DNA from: Streptomyces griseoincarnatus
GTDB taxonomy: Bacteria; Actinomycetota; Actinomycetes; Streptomycetales; Streptomycetaceae
Length of the DNA: 64,000 nt
Assembly: GCA_014649575.1 (NCBI GenBank)
Contig: BMTH01000019.1
Coordinates: 44,532 to 108,531 of the forward strand
Reading direction: 5' to 3'
Positions 8,375 to 19,139 of the stretch are shown piece after piece. The position numbers and the translations under genes are program-made. Under the pieces are notes generated by a model. It was not told the DNA's origin and searched no databases. It saw only the letters and a list, made by a program, of their open reading frames with translations. Position 1 is the stretch's first letter. The number at the start of each line of letters is the position of its first letter.

Positions 8375-9223
8375 TCAGTGCTCGTAGAAGCCCTGCCCGC
8401 TCTTGCGCCCGATGTCACCGGCGTCAACCATCCGGCGCATCAGCTCGGGTGCCGCGAACTTCTCGTCCTGCGACTCCGTGTAGATGTTGCTCGTGGCGTG
8501 GAGCAGGATGTCCACGCCGGTGAGGTCGGCGGTGGCCAGCGGGCCCATGGCGTGGCCGAAGCCCAGCTTGCAGGCGAGGTCGATGTCCTCGGCGCTGGCC
8601 ACGCCCGACTCGTACAGCTTGGCGGCCTCGACGACGAGGGCGCAGATGAGGCGGGTGGTGACGAAGCCGGCGACGTCGCGGTTGACGACGATGCAGGTCT
8701 TGCCGACGGACTCGGCGAACTCCCGCGCCTTGGCGAGGGTTTCGTCGCTGGTCTTGTAGCCGCGGACCAGCTCGCAGAGCTGCATCATCGGCACCGGTGA
8801 GAAGAAGTGCGTGCCGACGACCCGCTCGGGGCGCTCCGTCACGGCCGCGATCTTGGTGATCGGGATGGCGGAGGTGTTGGAGGCGAGGACGGTGTCCTCG
8901 CGTACGAGCTTGTCGAGCGTGCGGAAGATCTCGTGCTTGACCTCGAGCTTCTCGAAGACGGCCTCGACGACGACGTCCGCGTCCGCGCAGGCGTCGAGAT
9001 CGGTGGTCGTGCTGATCCGGCCGAGGGCGGCCTCGGCGTCCTTCGCCTCGAGCTTCCCCTTGGCGACGAACTTGTCGTACGACGCCTTGATCCCGTCCGT
9101 GCCCCGCGTCAGCGCCTCGTCGGTGACGTCGCGCAGGACGACGTCCCAGCCCGCCTGAGCGGAGACCTGGGCGATGCCGGACCCCATGAGACCGGCCCCG
9201 ATGACGGCGAGCTTGCGTGCCAC
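8375..9223 (-). CDS. 3-hydroxybutyryl-CoA dehydrogenase family protein
   Basis: NAD(P)-dependent oxidation or reduction of short 3-hydroxyacyl-CoA in fatty-acid, butanoate or polyketide-precursor metabolism. 282 aa, the standard length. The Rossmann motif GAGLMGSGIA is at 9-18, the catalytic region HFFSPVPMMQL is mid-protein, and the C-terminal helical dimerisation domain contains GFVTTRLICALVVEAAKLYESG and GPLATADLTG. The start is taken as GTG at 9223, seven bases after AGGGGAG, rather than the upstream in-frame ATG at 9253. It is divergent from the next plus-strand gene; the 288-bp gap holds no other gene. Confidence 0.92.
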   Translation of the reverse strand: MARKLAVIGAGLMGSGIAQVSAQAGWDVVLRDVTDEALTRGTDGIKASYDKFVAKGKLEAKDAEAALGRISTTTDLDACADADVVVEAVFEKLEVKHEIFRTLDKLVREDTVLASNTSAIPITKIAAVTERPERVVGTHFFSPVPMMQLCELVRGYKTSDETLAKAREFAESVGKTCIVVNRDVAGFVTTRLICALVVEAAKLYESGVASAEDIDLACKLGFGHAMGPLATADLTGVDILLHATSNIYTESQDEKFAAPELMRRMVDAGDIGRKSGQGFYEH

Positions 9224-9511
9224 TGTGCGACTCCCCTGATACGCGCTGTCCATGTTCTCCAGGAGCGGACATTAGCGTTCGCGGGGAGCCCTGTGACCGG
9301 TAAGTAACGCGCGTCACGTCTCACATGACGGACATCACACCGGCGGCAGACGCGGCGAGAGCCGACGGAGCGTCAGGTCGCGGGCACCCGCCGTCCCTAG
9401 GCCCGGTACGGCCGGGCGGGCCGGTGGTCCGGCGGAAAGCCGTCGCGCGGGAGCGCCGCCGGTGCGAGGGTGGGGGCCGGTGTGTCCGCCCGTCGAAGGA
9501 GAGCCCCCGGC

Positions 9512-10177
9512 ATGTCCGTCATCCACCGCACCACCCTCGAGCCGGCCAAGCTGGAGCTGCTGACCGGCTGGCTGCCCACCCGGCCCTGGTACCGCGGCGG
9601 TCCCCAGGAGCCGAAGCTGAGCAAGGCGGGCGGCTTCCGGCTCGACGACCCCGAGGGCGAGGTCGGCATCGAGTTCATGGTGGTCCGGGACGAGTCGGGC
9701 GACACCCCGGTCGACTACCTGGTGCCGCTGACCTACCGCGCCGCGCCGCTCGACGGGGCGGACACGGCCCTCGTCGGCACCGCCGAGCACGGGGTCCTGG
9801 GCCGCCGCTGGGTCTACGACGCCTGCCACGACCCGGTGGCCGTCGCGGAGTTGGCGGCGCTGGTCGAGGGCCGGGCGGAGCCGCAGGCGCAGAGCGTGAG
9901 CCACACGCCCGACCGTGAGGTGAGCCGCGCCCTGGCGGGCGAGGGCCCGGTGCCGGCGGAGTTCCCGGCGGTCGAGGACACCGAGGAGCACACCGAGCTG
10001 ACCGCGCCGGACGGCACGGTGCTGCGCGTGCTGCGCACCCCGCACCCCGCCCCGGACGGCGCCCCGCAGGCCGAGCCGGGCACGGCGGGCCATGTCACCG
10101 GGGCGTGGGACGCGCCGGACGGGACCCGGGTGCAGGGCCTGATGGTGCTGCTGCTGACGCCGCCGCCCGCACCGTGA
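9512..10177 (+). CDS. maltokinase N-terminal-cap-like domain protein (CG0192 family)
   Basis: 221 aa. The opening MSVIHRTTLEPAKLELLTGWLPTRPWY and the block VDYLVPLTYRAAPL, then VLGRRWVYDACHDPV, resemble the N-terminal cap domain of actinobacterial maltokinases, here as a free-standing protein without the kinase lobes. Databases often name such proteins 'alpha-glucan branching' by association. The ATG at 9512 follows AAGGAGAG. A small hairpin (10186-10202) lies just after the stop. No glycogen or trehalose genes are adjacent, so a role in glucan metabolism is only a guess. Confidence 0.75.
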   Translation: MSVIHRTTLEPAKLELLTGWLPTRPWYRGGPQEPKLSKAGGFRLDDPEGEVGIEFMVVRDESGDTPVDYLVPLTYRAAPLDGADTALVGTAEHGVLGRRWVYDACHDPVAVAELAALVEGRAEPQAQSVSHTPDREVSRALAGEGPVPAEFPAVEDTEEHTELTAPDGTVLRVLRTPHPAPDGAPQAEPGTAGHVTGAWDAPDGTRVQGLMVLLLTPPPAP

Positions 10178-10185
10178 CAGTGCGC

Positions 10186-10202
10186 ACACGGGAGCCCCGT
10201 GT
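10186..10202 (+). terminator. short hairpin after the cap-domain gene
   Basis: A 7-bp stem ACACGGG/CCCGTGT with a 3-nt loop lies 8 bp past the stop at 10177 and just before the next gene's promoter. It is short and lacks a U-tract, so it is a weak terminator candidate. Confidence 0.4.
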
Positions 10203-10228
10203 CGCCGGTGCGTCACTAGGCTGACCTC

Positions 10229-10801
10229 ATGGTCAATCTGACACGCATCTACACGCGGACCGGCGACAAGGGCACCACCCACCTCGGGGACATGAGCCGG
10301 GTCGCCAAGACCGATCTGCGGATCTCCGCCTACGCGGACGCCAACGAGGCCAACGCGGTGATCGGCACGGCGCTCGCCCTGGGCGCTCTTCCGGACGAGG
10401 TGGTCGCGGTCCTCACACGCGTGCAGAACGACCTGTTCGACGTGGGCGCCGACCTGTCGACCCCGGTGGCGGAGGACCCGAAGTACCCGCCGCTGCGGGT
10501 CGAGCAGTTCTACGTCGACCGGCTGGAGGAGGACTGCGACCGCTTCAACGAGCAGCTGGAGAAGCTGCGCTCCTTCATCCTGCCGGGCGGCACGCCGGGC
10601 GCGGCCCTGCTGCACCAGGCGTGCACGGTGGTGCGCCGGGCGGAGCGCTCGACGTGGGCGGCTCTGGACGCGCACGGCGAGACGATGAACCCCCTCACCG
10701 CGACGTACCTGAACCGCCTGTCGGACCTGCTCTTCATCCTGGCCCGCATCGCCAACAAGGAGACCGGCGACGTCCTGTGGGTGCCGGGCGGCGAGCGCTG
10801 A
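10229..10801 (+). CDS. cob(I)yrinic acid a,c-diamide adenosyltransferase (PduO type)
   Basis: Transfers the adenosyl group of ATP to cob(I)alamin, making coenzyme B12. 190 aa, a helical-bundle protein of the PduO/MMAB family. The signature TRTGDKGTT lies at 9-17, followed by RISAYADANEANAVIG, and the C-terminal VRRAERSTWAAL, NRLSDLLFILAR and DVLWVPG blocks all match the family. No Shine-Dalgarno precedes the ATG. A TAGGCT hexamer ends 6 bp upstream (10217-10222), which suggests a leaderless transcript. It is monocistronic and followed by a long inverted repeat. Confidence 0.95.
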   Translation: MVNLTRIYTRTGDKGTTHLGDMSRVAKTDLRISAYADANEANAVIGTALALGALPDEVVAVLTRVQNDLFDVGADLSTPVAEDPKYPPLRVEQFYVDRLEEDCDRFNEQLEKLRSFILPGGTPGAALLHQACTVVRRAERSTWAALDAHGETMNPLTATYLNRLSDLLFILARIANKETGDVLWVPGGER

Positions 10802-10809
10802 GCCCAGGG

Positions 10810-10895
10810 CCTGTCCGGCGGATCATGCCGGAGACGCGGGGTCACCTGGGTCGCACGGCGCCGCGTCCTTCCCCCGACGTGATCCGCCGGACAGG
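10810..10895. repeat. extragenic long inverted repeat with GATCCGCCGGACAGG ends
   Basis: A perfect 16-bp inverted repeat, CCTGTCCGGCGGATCA at 10810-10825 and its complement at 10880-10895, encloses 54 bp. It fills the 96-bp gap between the convergent adenosyltransferase and small membrane-protein genes. I recall very similar arms in intergenic regions of many Streptomyces genomes, which suggests a mobile or duplicated extragenic palindrome. It may double as a terminator. Confidence 0.7.
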
Positions 10896-10897
10896 TT

Positions 10898-11080
10898 CTA
10901 CCGGCGCACGGCCCGGTACAGGCCCAGCAGGATCTCCGCGCCACCGAGGAGCATGAGCACGACGCCCGTCTTGGGCAGCGAGATCACCGGCAGCTCCACC
11001 TCCTGGGTCCAGCGCCACAGGGCGAGGCCCCCGAGTACCGTGCCCGCGCCCGTGGCGCAGTGCTCGGCCGCCCGCCTCAC
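10898..11080 (-). CDS. small membrane protein (DUF5708-like)
   Basis: 60 aa with two hydrophobic segments (GAGTVLGGLALWRW and TGVVLMLLGGAEILLGLY) and basic ends. It resembles the actinobacterial DUF5708 family as I remember it. The GTG start at 11080 overlaps the stop of the upstream gene (GTGA), so it is translationally coupled to that membrane protein. The longer open frame reaching upstream is a shadow of that neighbour. Function unknown. Confidence 0.7.
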   Translation of the reverse strand: MRRAAEHCATGAGTVLGGLALWRWTQEVELPVISLPKTGVVLMLLGGAEILLGLYRAVRR

Positions 11081-11661
11081 CGGCCCACCCGCTCGCGGTC
11101 GGCGGCGCCCGGCTCGGCACCGGCGCCGTCCCTCGGGGCCTTCTTGGGCCACAGCCAGTAGGTGAGGGTGATCAGGCCGTGGATGCCGGCCGCCCGCCAG
11201 GCGGTGGACCGCCAGGACTCCAGGGAGGTGACCCGGCTCGGGTCGCCCACGTACCAGATGGCGAGCTGGAGCAGCGCGGTCGCCACGGCGGCGGCGATCA
11301 GGGTGCCCAGCCAGACCTTGGTCTCGTGCCGGGCGCGGGCCGGGCCGTAGCGCGGCGGCCGGATCAGCGGGCGTCCGTCCAGGCGGTGCGCCGCGTGCCC
11401 GTCGAGCCACTTCACCGTGCGGTGGCCGTGGCCGACGGTGTAGCCGATGTAGAGCGCGGCGAGCCCGTGGGTCCAGTCCGGCTCGGCGCCGTTCTTCAGG
11501 TCCCACGCGGTGGCGACGAGCAGCACCACCTCCAGCACCGGCTCGCACAGCAGCAGCGCCAGGCCGGTGCGCGGCATCCGCAGCAGGTAGCGGAAGGCCA
11601 GGCCGGCCGCCAGCAGCACCCAGAACCCGATCTCGCAGGCGATGATCAAGGCGACGATCAC
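11077..11661 (-). CDS. multi-pass membrane protein of unknown function
   Basis: 194 aa. Two N-terminal hydrophobic helices (VALIIACEIGFWVLLAAGLAF and LALLLCEPVLEVVLLVATAW), a further segment around AALYIGYTVG, a basic loop, then two more helices (TLIAAAVATALLQLAIWYV and AGIHGLITLTYWLWPKK). The GTG at 11661 is preceded by GAGAGGAG. It forms a two-gene unit with the 60-aa membrane protein downstream and is divergent from chiS across about 150 bp. No catalytic motif is visible. Conservation next to chiS/chiR in Streptomyces is from memory only. Confidence 0.75.
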   Translation of the reverse strand: MIVALIIACEIGFWVLLAAGLAFRYLLRMPRTGLALLLCEPVLEVVLLVATAWDLKNGAEPDWTHGLAALYIGYTVGHGHRTVKWLDGHAAHRLDGRPLIRPPRYGPARARHETKVWLGTLIAAAVATALLQLAIWYVGDPSRVTSLESWRSTAWRAAGIHGLITLTYWLWPKKAPRDGAGAEPGAADRERVGR

Positions 11662-11814
11662 GGTTCGCTCCTCTCGGTCACCCTTCCAGGCTTCCGTGCG
11701 CCCCGGCTCGGCGCGTCGTCGTCGCCGACGAGTCCGCGGTACATCGAAAGATGCAGTCCAGGACCGGCCTCGGGGATCAGGCGCACGCCGCGCGCACCGT
11801 GTTGGATGGGATCC

Positions 11815-13005
11815 ATGGCCGTACGACCCTTCCGCCCGCCCCGCTTCGACGTGTCCGTCGCGCTCGCCGGCCTCGCGGGCGGGCTGCTGCTGTGGGGGTT
11901 CGGGCTGGGCGTGCGGCCGGACAGCGACCCGATCGTGCTGTTCGGCGGCCGGTGGGCGCTGCTGGTGCCGCTCGGCGTCACGGCGTGCTGCGAGCTGCTG
12001 CGGCGCACCGCCCCGCGCACGGCGCTGGCGGTCGGCACGCTGGCGCTGGCCGCGGACGTCATGACGCAGGGCAGCATCGCCACGATCGTGATGTACACCG
12101 ACCTGATGTACGCCGCCGTGGTCTACGGCTCCCCCGCGACCGCCCGCCGGCTGCCGTGGATCACCGGGGTGCTCACACTGGCCGGGATGCTGGTGCCGTA
12201 CGCCGTGTACCGGGTGCCCGAGGCGCTGCTGATCGGTCTGGTGGTCGGCGCGGTGACTTTCGCGCCGGCGTCGACCGGTCTGATCGTGCGCAACCACCGG
12301 GACGCGGCCGTCGCCGCCCGTCTTCAGGCCGAACAGACCGCGTTGCTGGCGGAGATGGACCGGGTCCAGGCGGTCACCGCGGAACGCTCGCGGATGGCGC
12401 GGGAGTTGCACGACCTGGTCGCCAACCACCTCTCCGCGATCGCCATCCACTCCACCGCCGCCCTGTCCCTGGACGACCCGGCGACCTCGAAGGACGCGCT
12501 CGCGGTGATCCGGGAGAACAGCGTCCAAGGTCTGTCCGAAATGCGACGGCTCATCGGCATCCTGCGCGACGGAGCCGACGACCGGGAGCCTGCCGCCACC
12601 CCGACCCTCGACGGGCTCGGCGGGCTGGCCGACAACGCCCGCGCCAACGGCCTCGACGTCGCCCTGGACGCCGAGCCGGGTGCCGTGCCCGCGCCGGTCG
12701 AGCTGGCCGCGTACCGGATCGTGCAGGAGTCGCTGACCAACGCGCTCAAGCACGCCGCTCCCGGCCGGGTGAGCGTGTCCCTGCACCGCTCGCCCGACGC
12801 CCTGGAGATCCGTGTGACCAGCCCCTACGGCGACCGTGACGGCCCTCGAGCGCCGGGCTCGGGCGCCGGTCTGGTCGGGATGCGGGAGCGGGCGGCCCTG
12901 CTGGACGGTTCCTTCGGGGCGGGCCCGGAGGGCGGCCCCGAAGGCACGCTCTGGGTGGTGCGTGCCACCCTTCCGGTCACCGACGTCGAGCAAGGAGAAA
13001 TGTGA
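11815..13005 (+). CDS. chiS: sensor histidine kinase (ChiS-like)
   Basis: NarL-type sensor kinase, 396 aa. Residues 10-155 hold about five membrane helices with little extracellular sequence. A linker helix leads to the HisKA_3 dimerisation domain with RMARELHDLVANHLSAI, His199 being the phosphorylation site, and a C-terminal HATPase_c domain (ESLTNALKHA, then GAGLVGMRERA). It is coupled to the response-regulator gene just downstream. In S. coelicolor, chiS-chiR lie directly upstream of chiC and are needed for its induction by chitin; the same order is seen here. The start is ambiguous between ATG 11806 and 11815, as neither has a clear ribosome site. Confidence 0.88.
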   Translation: MAVRPFRPPRFDVSVALAGLAGGLLLWGFGLGVRPDSDPIVLFGGRWALLVPLGVTACCELLRRTAPRTALAVGTLALAADVMTQGSIATIVMYTDLMYAAVVYGSPATARRLPWITGVLTLAGMLVPYAVYRVPEALLIGLVVGAVTFAPASTGLIVRNHRDAAVAARLQAEQTALLAEMDRVQAVTAERSRMARELHDLVANHLSAIAIHSTAALSLDDPATSKDALAVIRENSVQGLSEMRRLIGILRDGADDREPAATPTLDGLGGLADNARANGLDVALDAEPGAVPAPVELAAYRIVQESLTNALKHAAPGRVSVSLHRSPDALEIRVTSPYGDRDGPRAPGSGAGLVGMRERAALLDGSFGAGPEGGPEGTLWVVRATLPVTDVEQGEM

Positions 13006-13646
13006 TGATCCGGGTCCTGGTCGCCGAGGACCAGTCCGCCGTCCGCGCGGGGCTGGTGCTGATCCTGCGCAGCGCGCCGGACGTCGAGGTGGTGGGCGAG
13101 GCGGCCGACGGCGAGCAGGCGGTGGCGCTCGCCCGGGAACTGCGCCCGGACGTGGTGCTGATGGACGTGCAGATGCCGCGCCTGGACGGGGTGTCGGCGA
13201 CCCGGAAGGTGGTCGGGGAGAACCTCGCGGACGTGCTGGTGCTGACCACCTTCGACCTGGACGAGTACGTGTTCGGGGCGCTGCGGGCCGGGGCGGCCGG
13301 GTTCCTGCTGAAGAACACCGAGGCGAAGGACCTGATCGCTGCGGTGCGCACGGTGGCGGGCGGGGAGGGGATCGTCGCCCCGGCGGTGACGCGGCGGCTG
13401 ATCGCCGAGTTCGCCTCGAAGCCCGCCCGGCCGGTGACGGCGGACCCGTCGGTGCTGGACGCACTCACCCGGCGGGAGCGGGAGGTGCTGTCGTGCCTCG
13501 GGGAAGGGCTGTCCAATGCCGCTGTCGCGGAGCGCCTGGACATGGCCGAGGCCACGGTGAAGACGCACGTCAGCCGGCTGCTGGCGAAGCTGGAGCTGCG
13601 CAGCCGGGTGCAAGCGGCGGTGCTGGCCCAGGAATTGGGCATCTGA
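13005..13646 (+). CDS. chiR: LuxR/NarL-family response regulator (ChiR-like)
   Basis: 213 aa. A receiver domain has an acidic pocket EDQ, phospho-acceptor Asp54 in VVLMDVQMP, and the Thr and Lys switch residues (TTFD, LLKN). The C-terminal LuxR-type helix-turn-helix begins LTRREREVLSCLGEGLSNAAVAERL. Either GTG 13002 or ATG 13005 could start it. ATG is preferred since AAGGAG then lies 7 bp upstream, and it overlaps the last base of the kinase stop. With chiS it should control chiC next door; the chiC promoter carries two direct repeats that are candidate control sites. Confidence 0.92.
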   Translation: MIRVLVAEDQSAVRAGLVLILRSAPDVEVVGEAADGEQAVALARELRPDVVLMDVQMPRLDGVSATRKVVGENLADVLVLTTFDLDEYVFGALRAGAAGFLLKNTEAKDLIAAVRTVAGGEGIVAPAVTRRLIAEFASKPARPVTADPSVLDALTRREREVLSCLGEGLSNAAVAERLDMAEATVKTHVSRLLAKLELRSRVQAAVLAQELGI

Positions 13647-13685
13647 AGGCGTCGTGAAGGTTTAGAAGCGAAAGAGTTGCGCACA

Positions 13686-13728
13686 GTGGTCCAGACCTAT
13701 TGACCCGTGGTCCAGACCTTTCTATTCT
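13686..13728 (+). promoter_or_regulatory. chiC promoter with paired direct repeats
   Basis: GTGGTCCAGACCT occurs at 13686-13698 and 13707-13719, 21 bp apart. A likely -35 TTGACC (13700-13705) sits between the copies, and a -10 TATTCT (13723-13728) follows with 17-bp spacing. Paired repeats over the -35 are a known hallmark of Streptomyces chitinase promoters. Each copy also matches much of the DasR-responsive element (TGGTCTAGACC), so both DasR and ChiR are candidate binders. Confidence 0.85.
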
Positions 13729-13787
13729 CGCCGCACCGTGGGCACGAAGGCTCAGTCGTGCCCCCATCCCCCAGAAGGAGGCGCGGC

Positions 13788-15611
<1,824 letters not shown>

Positions 15612-15630
15612 CGCGCACCCGGCACAAGCG

Positions 15631-15664
15631 ATCGCCCCTCCTCCCTGCCGGGAGGAGGGGCGAT
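15631..15664. terminator. chiC terminator
   Basis: A perfect 15-bp stem (15631-15645 with 15650-15664) with a TGCC loop lies 20 bp after the chiC stop and just before the convergent DUF2550 gene. It can act for both. Confidence 0.85.
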
Positions 15665-15680
15665 GTGCTTCAGCGGGTGA

Positions 15681-16127
15681 TCAGGCGACGTTCACCCTCT
15701 GCCCGGGAGGCGCCGCCTCCAGCCAGGCGAGGAAACCGGTCAGCGCGTCCTCGCTCATCGCGAGCTCCAGACGCGTGCCCCGGTGGAGACAGGCGAGGAT
15801 CACCGCGTCGGACAGCAGCGCCAGCTCCTCCTCGCCCTCCGGGACGCGGCGGCCGGCCACCTCGATCGCGGAGCGCTCCAGCACGCGGCGCGGACGCGGG
15901 GCGTAGGAGAAGACCCGGAACCACTCGACCCGGTCGCCGTTGTAGCGTGCCACCCCGTACGCCCAGCCCTTGCCGCCGACGTCGCCCTTCTCGGGCGCGT
16001 CCCAGCGCAGGCTGCAGTCGAAGGTGCCGCCCGACCGCTGGATGAGCCGGCGCCGCAGGCCGAAGACGAAGAGCGCCACCACCACGAGGGCCACGACGAT
16101 TCCGCACACAGTCAGAGCGAGGACCAT
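15681..16127 (-). CDS. DUF2550 membrane-anchored protein
   Basis: 148 aa. One N-terminal membrane helix (MVLALTVCGIVVALVVVALFVFGL) is followed by a basic RRR stop-transfer and a soluble domain with FDCSLRWD and WAYGVARYNGDRVEWFRVFS, which fits DUF2550. In Streptomyces it regularly follows atpC. The ATG at 16127 lies 9 bp after AGGAGG; a GTG at 16133 is the alternative. A strong hairpin separates it from atpC, so it probably has its own promoter. Function unknown. Confidence 0.85.
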   Translation of the reverse strand: MVLALTVCGIVVALVVVALFVFGLRRRLIQRSGGTFDCSLRWDAPEKGDVGGKGWAYGVARYNGDRVEWFRVFSYAPRPRRVLERSAIEVAGRRVPEGEEELALLSDAVILACLHRGTRLELAMSEDALTGFLAWLEAAPPGQRVNVA

Positions 16128-16183
16128 CGGCACCGACCTCCTCGTCTCCTAGGTAACGGAACGGAAAAATCATCCAGATCTGC

Positions 16184-16231
16184 CTCAGCCGCGACCGGCT
16201 CCGGATCGCTCCGGTGCCGGCCGCGGCTGAG
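16184..16231 (-). terminator. ATP synthase operon terminator
   Basis: A 15-bp stem with one mismatch (CTCAGCCGCG at 16184 pairing with CGCGGCTGAG ending at 16231) and an inner structured loop lies 24 bp past the atpC stop. It probably ends the atp transcript. Confidence 0.7.
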
Positions 16232-16255
16232 TGACGTCATCTCACCGCGCCGAAA

Positions 16256-16633
16256 TCAGCGCCCCGCCGTCGCCGCCCGCAGACGGACGTCCGCGGCACG
16301 CTGGGCCTCGGCGTCGTCCTCCGCCTTCGCGCGGGCGAGCTCCTGCTCCACGCGCTGGACGTCGATCTCGTCCGACAACTCGGCGACCTCGGCCAGCAGC
16401 GACAGCTTGTCGTCCGCGAACGAGATGAATCCGCCGTGCACCGCGGCGACGACCGTCCCGCCCTCGGGCGTGCGGATGGTCACCGGGCCCGACTCCAGCA
16501 CACCGAGCAGCGGCTGGTGACCGGGCATGACGCCGATGTCGCCGGACGTGGTGCGCGCGACGACCAGGGTGGCCTCGCCGGACCAGACCTCTCGGTCGGC
16601 CGCGACCAGCGCGACGTGCAGCTCAGCAGCCAA
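16256..16633 (-). CDS. atpC: F1 ATP synthase epsilon subunit
   Basis: Epsilon subunit of the F1 sector, which couples the rotor and inhibits ATP hydrolysis. 125 aa. The N-terminal beta-sandwich has the family blocks GDIGVMPGHQPLLGVLESG and GGFISFADDKLSLLAE, followed by a two-helix C-terminus. The start is a TTG at 16633 with AGGAG nine bases upstream; no ATG or GTG fits. It is the last gene of the operon, 131 bp past atpD, a gap that contains two hairpins, unlike the tight spacing elsewhere in the operon. Confidence 0.95.
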   Translation of the reverse strand: MAAELHVALVAADREVWSGEATLVVARTTSGDIGVMPGHQPLLGVLESGPVTIRTPEGGTVVAAVHGGFISFADDKLSLLAEVAELSDEIDVQRVEQELARAKAEDDAEAQRAADVRLRAATAGR

Positions 16634-16700
16634 GGTGGCTCCTCGGGTCACCACCCGGCGGTAGTGCCGGGTGTTGGTTACAAGTCTAGTGGGCGTGGCA

Positions 16701-16749
16701 GAGGGGGCGGGACGTGCCCGCCCCCTCAAGGGTGAGCCGTTCGGCTCAC
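16701..16749 (-). other. two hairpins between atpD and atpC
   Basis: An 11-bp perfect stem GAGGGGGCGGG with its complement (16701-16711 and 16717-16727) and an 8-bp stem GTGAGCCG/CGGCTCAC (16732-16739 and 16742-16749) lie in the atpD-atpC gap. They may weaken read-through into atpC or act as RNA processing or stability elements. Confidence 0.5.
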
Positions 16750-16764
16750 TTCAGAGCGCGGGGG

Positions 16765-18200
<1,436 letters not shown>

Positions 18201-18201
<1 letters not shown>

Positions 18202-19118
18202 TAGTTGTCACTCCCCGCGTTCGCGTCGGCCAGGGCACTGGCGCCACCGACGATCTCGCTGATTTCCTGGGTGATTTCGGCCTGGCGGGCCGCGTTGGCA
18301 AGACGGGAGAGCGTGTTGATCAGCTCGCCCGCGTTGTCGGTGGCCGACTTCATCGCGCGCCGCGTGGCGGCGTGCTTCGAAGCGGCCGACTGGAGCAGCG
18401 CGTTGTAGATCCGGCTCTCCACGTACCGCGGCAGCAGCGCGTCGAGGACGTCCTCCGCCGAGGGCTCGAAGTCGTACAGCGGAAGGATCTCGCCCTTGCC
18501 GGCGGTCTCCGTGGCCGCTTCCTCGAGACGCAGCGGCAGCAGCTGGGAGCCGACCGCCGTCTGCGTCATCATCGAGACGAACTCGGTGTAGACGATGTGG
18601 AGTTCGTCCACGCCGCCGTCCGCCGTCTCCGACTGGATGGCCTCGATCAGCGGCGCCGCGACCTTCTTGGCGTCCGCGTACGAGGGCTCGTCGGTGAAGC
18701 CGGTGAACGTCTCCGCGATCGTGCGCTCACGGAAGTTGTAGTGGGCCACACCGCGCCGGCCGACGATGTACGTGTCGACCTGCTTGCCCTCGCGCTCGAG
18801 GCGCTCGGTCAGCTGCTCCGCCGCCTTGATGGCGTTGGCGTTGAAGGCGCCGGCCAGGCCGCGGTCGCTCGTGAGGAGCAGGACCGCGGCACGGGTCGGG
18901 TTGTCCGCCTCCGTGGTGAGCGGGTGCTTGGTGTTCGACCCGGTTCCGACCGCCGTGACCGCGCGGGTGAGTTCCTGCGCGTACGGCGTGGAGGCCGCCA
19001 CCTTGCGCTGCGCCTTGACGACGCGCGAGGCGGCGATCATCTCCATCGCCTTGGTGATCTTCTTGGTCGCGGTGACGGATCGGATGCGACGCTTGTAGAC
19101 CCGGAGCTGAGCTCCCAT
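18201..19118 (-). CDS. atpG: F1 ATP synthase gamma subunit
   Basis: Central rotor shaft of F1, 305 aa. The N-terminal MGAQLRVYKRRIRSVTATKKITKAMEMIAA and the C-terminal MKSATDNAGELINTLSRLANAARQAEITQEI helices are the conserved coiled-coil pair. The middle domain holds TSDRGLAGAFNANAI. An actinobacterial insertion (about 195-220, TETAGKGEILPLYDFEPS) is present, as in other Streptomyces and mycobacterial gamma subunits. The start follows AAGGAAGGGAC. It lies 21 bp after atpA. Confidence 0.97.
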
Positions 19119-19139
19119 GAGTCAGGTCCCTTCCTTACG

